Source: Firmicutes bacterium CAG:341
Lineage (GTDB): Bacteria; Bacillota; Clostridia; Oscillospirales; Acutalibacteraceae
DNA length: 8,158 bases
Reading direction: 5' to 3'
Assembly: GCA_000434995.1 (NCBI GenBank)
Contig: FR895300.1
Span: 1 to 8,158, forward strand
Positions within the stretch are counted from its first letter, which is position 1. Every line of letters begins with the position of its first letter. Position numbers and translations under genes: made by a program. The notes beneath the pieces are model-generated. The model had not been told where the DNA came from. It did not search any database and worked only from the letters and a program-made list of their open reading frames with translations. Shown one piece after another: positions 1 through 5,696 of the stretch.

Positions 1-2
1 TA

Positions 3-1283
3 TTATTTGTTTCTGTAAATAATAGCTTCCCTTTCAGGGCCGTTTGATACCATTGTGATAGGATGGCCGATTTCTTTTTCAATGAATTCTACATAATCCT
101 TTGTTTCCTGAGGAAGTTCATCATAATTCTTAATTCCTCTGATATCACAATGCCAGCCTTTCATTGTTGTAAATACAGGCTTGCACTTTTTAAGTGTCGG
201 GGTAGTAGGGAAGTCTTTAATGATTTTACCGTCAACTTCATAGCCGGTGCAAACTTTAATTTCTTCAAGGTATGAAAGGCAGTCAAGTGCAGTCATTACA
301 ACTTGGGTAGCACCCTGGCATTCAACACCGTAGCGTGTAGCTACGCAGTCAAACCAACCGACTCTTCTCGGTCTGCCTGTTGTAGCACCGAATTCGCCCT
401 TGTCACCGCCGTGAATACGAAGCTCCTGTGCTTCATCTTCATCAAGGATTTCTGATATAAATTCACCTGCGCCTACTGCTGATGAATATGCTTTTGTAAC
501 AACAACAATATCCTCAATTGAATGTGGAGGAAGGCCTGCGCCAACAGCACCGTAACCTGCAAGGGTTGAAGATGAGGTTACCATTGGGTAAATGCCGAAG
601 TCAGGGTCTTTAAGTGTGCCGAGCTGACCTTCAAGAAGAATGTTCTTTCCCTCTTTAAGTGCATTTTGCAGATATGCGTGTGTATCGCAAACATAAGGTG
701 CGATTTTTTCCCTGTATTCAAGGCAGGTTTTGAAAAGTTCATCTTCATCAAGAAGCGGCTTGTTATATACATGTTTTATAATAAGATTTTTGAGTGTGCA
801 GATATTTTTAAGCTTTGCTTTGAGTGTTTCATCATCAAAAAGCTCATTTACCTGAATGCCGATTTTAGCATACTTATCACTAAAGAAAGGTGCAATACCG
901 CTCTTTGTTGAACCAAATGCATTTTTGCCGAGCCTTTCTTCTTCATATTCATCAAGTAAAATATGATATGGCATAAGGATTTGCGCCCTTTCGCTTACTA
1001 AAAGCTTTGGGTTAAGTCCGGCCTTCTTAATATCATCAAGCTCTTTGCAAAACTTGTTAATATCAAGTGCAACACCGTTGCCGATAATGCAAGTGGTGTG
1101 GTCATAGCATACGCCTGACGGCATGAGGTGGAATGCGAACCTTCCGTGTTCGTTTATAATTGTGTGGCCTGCATTTGCACCGCCTTGAAAGCGAATTACA
1201 ATATCACTTTGGCCTGCAAATAAATCGGTGATTTTGCCTTTACCTTCGTCGCCCCAGTTAGCTCCGACAATAGCTCTTACCAT
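3..1283 (-). CDS. purA: Adenylosuccinate synthetase (PurA)
   Basis: Cytoplasmic enzyme of AMP synthesis: it joins IMP and aspartate, using GTP, to make adenylosuccinate. The 426-residue length is normal for the family. Visible motifs are the N-terminal GDEGKGK loop (residues 11-17, with D12 as the expected catalytic acid), GGANAGH ending in the catalytic-type H40, a TTGRPRRVGWFD block (301-312) for the IMP/GTP region, and the C-terminal ITMVSNGPER (409-418). The start is the ATG at 1281-1283, preceded by AGGAGA (1292-1297) at 8 nt. Two normally conserved blocks differ from the common bacterial form: residues 124-140 read GSTKSGIAPFFSDKYAK where TTGRGIGPAYEDK.AR is usual, and 216-239 contain EGQLGTLKDPDFGIYP where EGAQGTLLD.DHGTYP is usual. 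It is intact, so it is probably a functional variant branch. Its own promoter and leader hairpin lie just upstream. The stop codon is two bases from the window edge, so nothing can be said about what follows. Confidence 0.97.
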   Translation of the reverse strand: MVRAIVGANWGDEGKGKITDLFAGQSDIVIRFQGGANAGHTIINEHGRFAFHLMPSGVCYDHTTCIIGNGVALDINKFCKELDDIKKAGLNPKLLVSERAQILMPYHILLDEYEEERLGKNAFGSTKSGIAPFFSDKYAKIGIQVNELFDDETLKAKLKNICTLKNLIIKHVYNKPLLDEDELFKTCLEYREKIAPYVCDTHAYLQNALKEGKNILLEGQLGTLKDPDFGIYPMVTSSSTLAGYGAVGAGLPPHSIEDIVVVTKAYSSAVGAGEFISEILDEDEAQELRIHGGDKGEFGATTGRPRRVGWFDCVATRYGVECQGATQVVMTALDCLSYLEEIKVCTGYEVDGKIIKDFPTTPTLKKCKPVFTTMKGWHCDIRGIKNYDELPQETKDYVEFIEKEIGHPITMVSNGPEREAIIYRNK

Positions 1284-1323
1284 TTTAAAAATCTCCTATT
1301 TTAATTATTAGAATTCAAACATT

Positions 1324-1357
1324 AAGGGCACAGTGATGGATTGTTCACTACGCCCTT
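1324..1357 (-). other. Hairpin at the predicted 5' end of purA mRNA
   Basis: AAGGGC (1324-1329) pairs with GCCCTT (1352-1357). After a 2x2 internal mismatch, CAGTGA/TCACTA contributes a further 5 bp around an 8-nt loop. The structure starts at the transcription start predicted from the promoter, so the purA message would begin with a stem. Neither side has a run of T, so it does not look like an intrinsic terminator. A role in mRNA stability or as a protein or ligand target is possible. I do not recognise a known riboswitch. Confidence 0.5.
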
Positions 1358-1362
1358 GATTT

Positions 1363-1391
1363 ATTATATAATAGGTATACTGTAAAGTCAA
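1363..1391 (-). promoter_or_regulatory. Sigma-A-type promoter of purA
   Basis: Read on the minus strand, TTGACT (1386-1391) and a perfect TATAAT (1363-1368) are separated by exactly 17 bp. This is the strongest housekeeping promoter match in the window. Transcription should begin about 6-8 bases downstream, near 1355-1357. The -35 box lies one base beyond the stop codon of the upstream beta-helix gene, so purA does not depend on that gene's transcript. Confidence 0.75.
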
Positions 1392-1392
1392 C

Positions 1393-3303
1393 TTATTTTT
1401 GAATTTTGCCGCCTTTGTTGCCTGCGTACTTTACTTTTGTAATCTTGATTTTGCCGACTTTTTTGGTGAGGTAAATACCCTTTTTCTTATTTTTCTGAAT
1501 TTTTACACCGTTTATTGAGCCTTTTGCTTTGTTTGTGTAATAAATTCCGTTGCCTTTGTTTTTGGATACAGTGCCTTTCTTAATATTTGTTGTTGAAGAA
1601 AGGGTGGAGTAAATACCGTCTTTCTTATTGCTTGATACAGTGCATTTGTTAATGGTTGCTTTTGATTTTTTAAAAATGTAAATTCCGTTTTTCCCGCTTT
1701 TGCTGATTTTTGCAGAATTTATTGTTACATTGTTTCCTTTTTGTACTGCAATGCCACACTGCTTGTTTGACTGAATGGTATCCCTGTTTATTTTTGATTT
1801 TCCTTTACATTCGTTCACAAAAATTCCGTGCTTTTTATTACCGGTAATGCGGTTTTTATTAGTTGTCATTGTGGAATTTTTATAGCAGAAAATGCCGTTT
1901 TCTTTATTGCCGGAAATGGTATTTGCAGATATGCTTGCTGATGATGAAGTAAGGTTGATACCGTGCTTTTTTGCACCTGTTAATTTATTGCCTGCAATAT
2001 TTACACCTTTTGATTTATCAAGAATAATTACATTTTGAACATACGGTATGTTGTTTGCGTTAATTGTGTTTGCGTTGATTGCGGCATTTGTTGAGTTTTC
2101 AATCCTTAAGCCGAATACATTATCTTTGGTGCTGTAAGCAGAATTGTTGAAAAGAACTGTGTTTTGCGATACATTTATATTCTTTGTTCCTACAAGCCAA
2201 ATTGCATTTGCCGCTCTGCTTATTGTAATGTTGTTTGATGATACATTTACATTTTGTGCGCTGTAATCACCTGCAAGTACAATACCGTCATTTGCTGTTA
2301 AGTTTTCACCGTAAAGCCTAATTCCGTAAGGAAATTGCTTTGATGATGTATCTGCTGTGTCAACAACGGTTATGGTGTTGCCGCAAATTGATGAAGCGGT
2401 GTCAATTGTAGGTGCATATGATTTGCCCTGGCAAGTGTATGTGTTTGGCCTGCTGCCGTCATTGTTTTTAGGGTTTATTGTTTTGTAGTAAATACCTGAG
2501 GCACAGTTGTTTATAACATTATTGTTGATATTAACATTTAAAAATGCAGATGAAAGAATTGCATATCCCGCAATATTGTTAAATGTGTTGTTTGATATAT
2601 TGATGTTTGACATATATTTGCCGGAAAATACACTGTGTGAACCTACACCGCGGTTTACATTATTAAATGTATTGCCGGTGATGTTGATATTTGTATTCAT
2701 AGTTCCATCATATGCTTTTGGATAATCTTTGTAGTTTGGAAAATGCTCTTTATCAAGAATATCAAGCTGGACAGCTTCCATATTGTCGCCCTTTTTGTTG
2801 CCGTGGCCTGTAAAAGTACAGTTTGTAACATTGATATTGTCACATCCGGCAAAGGTGAGGTGATGCCCGTCTGAGCAGTCTTTAAATGTAGCACCGTTTA
2901 TTGCTACATTGCTTGCGTGTGCAAAACTTAATATACTTCCGTCGGTTTTGTTTGCATCAAATGTGCCGCCGTTAATTGTAATGTTTTTATAGTAGCTGTT
3001 GCCGGTAGGGGCGTCTTGGTTTTGCCCAATTGCAAGAAGCGTGCTGTTTTGATAATTTTTAATAAAAGTTGCGCCTGCGCAGTTAAAGGTTGTGTTTGAA
3101 TAAATTACAAGCCTTTCGCTTAAATTGTATGTTCCGGTGACGGTAACGGTTAACGGGGTTGAGGAATTAAACTTATTTTTATTAAGTTCTTCCTGAATTG
3201 CCTGCGCGCTTGAATAATTGTTTGCAAGTGCTACCGTGCCGAAACCAAGGCACGCTGTAACAATTATAATCAGCGATAATGTGATTGATAAAACTTTTTT
3301 CAT
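1393..3303 (-). CDS. Secreted right-handed parallel beta-helix repeat protein
   Basis: A 636-residue exported protein. The start is ATG at 3301-3303 with AAAAGGAG (3312-3319) at 8 nt. The N-terminus is a signal peptide: K2 K3, a hydrophobic stretch 4-26, and a probable type I cleavage site after ALA (25-27). VTAC (15-18) also resembles a lipobox, so a lipoprotein is an alternative. From about residue 50 to the end the sequence is beta-helix rungs of the N-I-x-I-x-x-N-x-F/I type (for example NITINGGTF, NINVTNCTF, NINISNNTF). Residues 145-182 carry a GHHLTF...MEAVQLDI block that I associate from memory with surface/exported beta-helix proteins; no enzyme activity can be assigned. The last third is a regular ladder of about 23 residues, and the final 37 residues are very lysine-rich. 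I see no LPXTG, SLH or dockerin signal. It is transcribed divergently from the GH28-like gene. It may bind or process a polysaccharide at the cell surface; this is inference. Confidence 0.85.
   Translation of the reverse strand: MKKVLSITLSLIIIVTACLGFGTVALANNYSSAQAIQEELNKNKFNSSTPLTVTVTGTYNLSERLVIYSNTTFNCAGATFIKNYQNSTLLAIGQNQDAPTGNSYYKNITINGGTFDANKTDGSILSFAHASNVAINGATFKDCSDGHHLTFAGCDNINVTNCTFTGHGNKKGDNMEAVQLDILDKEHFPNYKDYPKAYDGTMNTNINITGNTFNNVNRGVGSHSVFSGKYMSNINISNNTFNNIAGYAILSSAFLNVNINNNVINNCASGIYYKTINPKNNDGSRPNTYTCQGKSYAPTIDTASSICGNTITVVDTADTSSKQFPYGIRLYGENLTANDGIVLAGDYSAQNVNVSSNNITISRAANAIWLVGTKNINVSQNTVLFNNSAYSTKDNVFGLRIENSTNAAINANTINANNIPYVQNVIILDKSKGVNIAGNKLTGAKKHGINLTSSSASISANTISGNKENGIFCYKNSTMTTNKNRITGNKKHGIFVNECKGKSKINRDTIQSNKQCGIAVQKGNNVTINSAKISKSGKNGIYIFKKSKATINKCTVSSNKKDGIYSTLSSTTNIKKGTVSKNKGNGIYYTNKAKGSINGVKIQKNKKKGIYLTKKVGKIKITKVKYAGNKGGKIQK
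1465..1983 (-). repeat. Coding repeat: eight ~23-residue beta-helix rungs
   Basis: Within the beta-helix protein (about residues 441-613) a 'K-x-G-I-Y/F' turn recurs with its glycine at residues 448, 470, 493, 517, 540, 563, 586 and 609, giving spacings of 22, 23, 24, 23, 23, 23 and 23. Each unit also has an N-K or S-x-N-K step and an I/V-N/K strand. The repeat is clear in protein but diverged in DNA, as expected for a structural solenoid and not a recent tandem duplication. Confidence 0.8.
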
Positions 3304-3334
3304 AATATTAACTCCTTTTAATTTACTATATATT

Positions 3335-3364
3335 ATTATAACATAGGTGTTTTAATGTTGTAAA
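3335..3364 (-). promoter_or_regulatory. Extended -10 promoter of the beta-helix gene
   Basis: On the minus strand, TTTACA (3359-3364; 5 of 6 against TTGACA) and a perfect TATAAT (3335-3340) are 18 bp apart, and the -10 is preceded by TGT, an extended -10. The start would be near 3328, giving a short leader before the AAAAGGAG ribosome binding site. Its -35 overlaps the -35 of the promoter facing the other way. Confidence 0.6.
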
Positions 3365-3386
3365 TATAAAAATTCTATGATATTAT
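3358..3386 (+). promoter_or_regulatory. Extended -10 promoter of the GH28-like/SecB-like pair
   Basis: TTGTAA (3358-3363; 4 of 6) and TATTAT (3381-3386; 5 of 6) are 17 bp apart, with TGA just before the -10 forming an extended -10. The -35 shares five bases with that of the divergent beta-helix promoter. The predicted start near 3393 leaves a leader of about 25 nt containing the AGAGG ribosome binding site (3406-3410). Confidence 0.55.
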
Positions 3387-3417
3387 ATAACAAAAGATTA
3401 TTCACAGAGGTATAAAT

Positions 3418-4794
3418 ATGAAGATTTATAATGTAATGCAATACGGTGCAAAGGGTGACGGAAAAACAAATGACGCTTTTTCAATCCAGCACGCTATTGA
3501 TGATTGTGCAAAAAACGGCGGAGGTCAGGTTGTATTGCCGAGCGGATATACTTTTTATTCCGATTCCATAAGGCTTAAAAAGAATGTTGATTTTCATATT
3601 CAAAAGGGCGCAACTATTAAAGCCACAAGTAATATTGACGGATATATCAGGCCTAATAAGCTTATTAACGACCCTAAAACTGCTCTTATCGGCAACCCTG
3701 TAACAGGCAAGCCGAGCTTCGTTTTTATCTATGCTTATGAAGCAGACGGTTGCTCAATTTCAGGTGAGGGTACGATTGACGCTAACGGCCACGCATTCGT
3801 TGCGCGTAAAGACCAATATTATGTAACAGGTGATTTTTATCCTCGCCCGACGGTAATGTATGTTGAAAAAAGTAACCATATTTCATTTAGGGATTTCACT
3901 GTTATTGACGCACCTTTCTGGACTCTTCATCCGGCAGGCTGTGATGATGTACTTATTGATAAAATCAGAATTTTAAATGACCTTGATGTAGCAAACAGTG
4001 ACGGTATTGACCCTGACCACTGCTCAAATGTCAGAATTCTCGGCTGCCATGTAACTTGCGCAGATGATTGCATTTGCCTTAAAGCTTCTAAAGGTAACAG
4101 CGAATATGGCCCGTGCGAAAATATAATTATTGACGGATGCACACTTATTTCCACTTCTGCCGCAATTAAAATCGGCACAGAGGGTGTAGGAGATTTTAAA
4201 AATGTAATTGTGTCAAACTGTGTAATCAGCCGTTCTAACAGGGGACTTTCAATTCAAATTCGTGACGGTGGCTCGGTTGAAAATGTAAGCTATTCCAATA
4301 TTATTATTGAAACAAGGCGTTTTTGCCCTGATTGGTGGGGTACTGCCGAACCTATTGTTATCACAACTTTTAATCGTGATGAAAATACAAAGAGCGGTAC
4401 AATTAAAAATGTAAGATTTTTCAATGTTACAGCCAAGGGTGAAAATGGTGTTCTTATCCACGGTAATGATGAAAATATTATTGAAGATATAACTTTTGAA
4501 AATTGCAAAATTGAACTTACCAAAACAAGCAAATGGCAGTGCGGCCTTTATGATTTGCGCCCTTGCCTTGATTATGGTGTTGAAAGCTATGATAACTCCG
4601 CATTCTTTATCCGCTATGCTAAAGATGTAACTATCAGAAAGACAAAAACACGCTGGGGTAATCTTTGCGATAATTATAAATATGCAATTGACGCTAAAAA
4701 TGTAGAAAATCTGTTACTTTCGGATTTTGACGGTCACAGTGTTGATGAAAGTATGGATGATTATAAGCTTGATAATGTAAGTCTTATTAAATAA
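3418..4794 (+). CDS. GH28-family (polygalacturonase-like) protein, atypical active site
   Basis: A 458-residue protein of the pectin-degrading glycoside hydrolase 28 fold. It opens directly with the family N-terminus (YNVMQYGAKGDGKTND, residues 4-19), then AIDDC, FWTLHPAGCDDV (167-178) and NSDGIDPDHC (193-202), the equivalent of the NTDGID motif with D195. ADDC (215-218) supplies the Asp pair D216/D217. So the three acidic residues expected of GH28 are present. By eye, however, the GHG histidine position falls at TSA (246-248), and the RIK motif falls at SIQ (278-280). GH28 enzymes use those residues near the carboxylate of galacturonate, so the substrate may not be ordinary polygalacturonate. 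There is no signal peptide; the start (ATG with AGAGG at 7 nt) coincides with the family N-terminus, so the protein is probably cytoplasmic and may act on imported oligosaccharides. It lies 22 bp upstream of the SecB-like gene, probably in one operon. Fold assignment is confident; activity is not. Confidence 0.88.
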   Translation: MKIYNVMQYGAKGDGKTNDAFSIQHAIDDCAKNGGGQVVLPSGYTFYSDSIRLKKNVDFHIQKGATIKATSNIDGYIRPNKLINDPKTALIGNPVTGKPSFVFIYAYEADGCSISGEGTIDANGHAFVARKDQYYVTGDFYPRPTVMYVEKSNHISFRDFTVIDAPFWTLHPAGCDDVLIDKIRILNDLDVANSDGIDPDHCSNVRILGCHVTCADDCICLKASKGNSEYGPCENIIIDGCTLISTSAAIKIGTEGVGDFKNVIVSNCVISRSNRGLSIQIRDGGSVENVSYSNIIIETRRFCPDWWGTAEPIVITTFNRDENTKSGTIKNVRFFNVTAKGENGVLIHGNDENIIEDITFENCKIELTKTSKWQCGLYDLRPCLDYGVESYDNSAFFIRYAKDVTIRKTKTRWGNLCDNYKYAIDAKNVENLLLSDFDGHSVDESMDDYKLDNVSLIK

Positions 4795-4816
4795 TAAATT
4801 TAAGTGGGGTATAATT

Positions 4817-5218
4817 ATGGTAGAATTAAGAGGATTTAAAGTAAACAGTCTTGAAGTTGAAAACAGAGCAGTTCCGGGAACTGAACTTAAACTTCAAAAT
4901 CAGGTTAAGTATAATGTAAATTATATGGATGGCGAAAAGAAGTGTATCGGCCTTTTGGAACTTCGTGTGCTTGATGCCGACCATCAACCGTTTAATGTTA
5001 AAATTGATGCAGTTGCCGAATTTTCATACGGTGAGGCTGATGAAAAGCCGGAAATTCACACCGCTTCTTTTGACCAGCTGTTTCCTTTTATAAGGGAAAT
5101 TATACATAATGTAACGGGATATACCGGTATGCCCGGCCTTCTTATTCCTATTATTAAGCTTAATAAGGATACTGTTAAGGTCGGCGGACCGTCAGGTGAA
5201 AATTCGCCGTTAAATTAA
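4817..5218 (+). CDS. SecB-like export chaperone family protein
   Basis: A 133-residue soluble protein without a signal peptide or membrane segment. The C-terminal part SFDQLFPFIREIIHNVTG...GLLIPIIKLN (about 84-116) has the SecB layout: an FP..RE..  helix followed by a Gly/Pro turn and a strand of the L.P..+ type. The preceding strands (VEN..VPGTELKL, LLELRV, FNVKIDAVAEFSYGE) fit the SecB beta-sheet. SecB proteins hold unfolded exported proteins for the Sec machinery; many Gram-positives lack the classical form and carry only solitary or toxin-linked SecB-like proteins. No toxin-antitoxin partner is visible here. The start ATG is preceded by a modest GTGGGG (4804-4809) at 7 nt. It follows the GH28-like gene by 22 bp and ends at a strong terminator. 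A link with export of the divergently encoded beta-helix protein is attractive but inferred. The family call is from recalled motif pattern only and rests on no search. Confidence 0.55.
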   Translation: MVELRGFKVNSLEVENRAVPGTELKLQNQVKYNVNYMDGEKKCIGLLELRVLDADHQPFNVKIDAVAEFSYGEADEKPEIHTASFDQLFPFIREIIHNVTGYTGMPGLLIPIIKLNKDTVKVGGPSGENSPLN

Positions 5219-5230
5219 AATGTGCAAAGA

Positions 5231-5259
5231 AAAAAGCAGGCTCATTGAGCCTGCTTTTT
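5231..5259. terminator. Bidirectional intrinsic terminator
   Basis: AAAAAGCAGGCTC (5231-5243) pairs perfectly with GAGCCTGCTTTTT (5247-5259) around a 3-nt loop. The plus strand ends in five Ts and the minus strand in six, so the same hairpin can end transcription of the GH28-like/SecB-like operon and of rpsT, which converge here. Confidence 0.93.
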
Positions 5260-5282
5260 AATGTTATTCTTATTAGTTAAAA

Positions 5283-5537
5283 TTAAGCGTTAACCTTTTT
5301 TGCAAGGTTGCTCTTCTTTCTTGCTGCACAGTTCTTGTGGATGAGGTTGTTAGCAGCAGCCTTGTCAATCTTCTTAACTGCGTCTTTAACAAGTGCGTCC
5401 TTATCAGCTGCGTTTGTTTCAATAGCAACATTGGCCTTTTTGATAGCTGTCTTAAGTGCTGAATTAGCAGCCTTGTTAGCAGCAGCCTTCTTTGCGTTAA
5501 CCTTAACTCTCTTCTTTGCTGACTTAATGTTTGGCAT
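5283..5537 (-). CDS. rpsT: 30S ribosomal protein S20
   Basis: An 84-residue, very Lys/Ala-rich protein starting MPNIKSAKKRVKVNAKK, the typical S20 N-terminus (family form M.NIKSA.KR...). It is a helical bundle that binds 16S rRNA during assembly of the small ribosomal subunit. The reading frame is open for 27 codons further upstream, but ATG at 5535-5537 is clearly the start: AAAGGAG (5546-5552) lies 8 nt before it and family homology begins there. It is monocistronic as far as can be seen, with its own leader hairpin and a bidirectional terminator just after the stop. It diverges from gpr. Confidence 0.96.
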   Translation of the reverse strand: MPNIKSAKKRVKVNAKKAAANKAANSALKTAIKKANVAIETNAADKDALVKDAVKKIDKAAANNLIHKNCAARKKSNLAKKVNA

Positions 5538-5573
5538 CTTTTTCACTCCTTTAATATCGTGATGTGTATATAC

Positions 5574-5588
5574 GGGAATACTATTCCC
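5574..5588 (-). other. Hairpin in the rpsT leader
   Basis: GGGAATACTATTCCC is an inverted repeat of 7+1+7 bases (a physical stem of about 5 bp with a 5-nt loop), in the roughly 65-nt untranslated leader between the predicted rpsT promoter and its ribosome binding site. Ribosomal protein genes are often autoregulated through leader structures, so an S20-binding role is possible; nothing in the sequence proves it. Confidence 0.4.
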
Positions 5589-5608
5589 TTGTGTTCTAAT
5601 GCTTAAAC

Positions 5609-5637
5609 ATATTATCACAAAGTTTTTAAAATTGCAA
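5609..5637 (-). promoter_or_regulatory. Probable rpsT promoter
   Basis: On the minus strand, TTGCAA (5632-5637; 4 of 6) lies 17 bp from TAATAT (5609-5614; 4 of 6). Overlapping this is TGT-GATAAT (5611-5616; 5 of 6 with an extended -10 TG), which could work without a good -35. One of these two registers probably serves rpsT, with a start near 5602-5604. Confidence 0.45.
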
Positions 5638-5663
5638 GTATTTTTTTACTTTTGGGCATACTT
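5634..5663 (+). promoter_or_regulatory. Candidate sigma-G/sigma-F (forespore) promoter of gpr
   Basis: GCAAG (5634-5638) is 18 bp from CATACTT (5657-5663), close to the Bacillus sigma-G pattern GHATR-N18-CATNHTA as I recall it (4 of 5 and 6 of 7). The same -10 read as GGGCATACTT (5654-5663) fits the sigma-F pattern GGNNANANTR at 9 of 10. Forespore control is what is known for gpr in Bacillus. The start would be about 5669-5671, leaving a leader of some 27 nt. The -35 overlaps the divergent rpsT -35. Confidence 0.5.
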
Positions 5664-5696
5664 TTATTAAAAAAACTTTGATTTTAGGTGATTTTT

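Noticed and set aside
1337..1352. PurR-box-like TGAACAAT in the purA leader
   Set aside because: Only part of the recalled CCGAACWWT core matches, it is downstream of the predicted start, and the usual second box is not seen.
1465..1983. CRISPR-like or recent DNA tandem repeat
   Set aside because: The periodicity is at protein level (22-24 codons), the DNA units are diverged, and the frame is fully coding.
5308..5562. 84-residue hydrophobic plus-strand frame
   Set aside because: It is the antisense shadow of rpsT: the Ala/Lys codons of S20 read in reverse give Ala/Leu/Phe-rich sequence.
5538..5618. Upstream 27-codon extension of the rpsT frame
   Set aside because: It contains the leader hairpin and the predicted promoter -10 region, and S20 homology starts at the MPNIKSA methionine, which has its own ribosome binding site.
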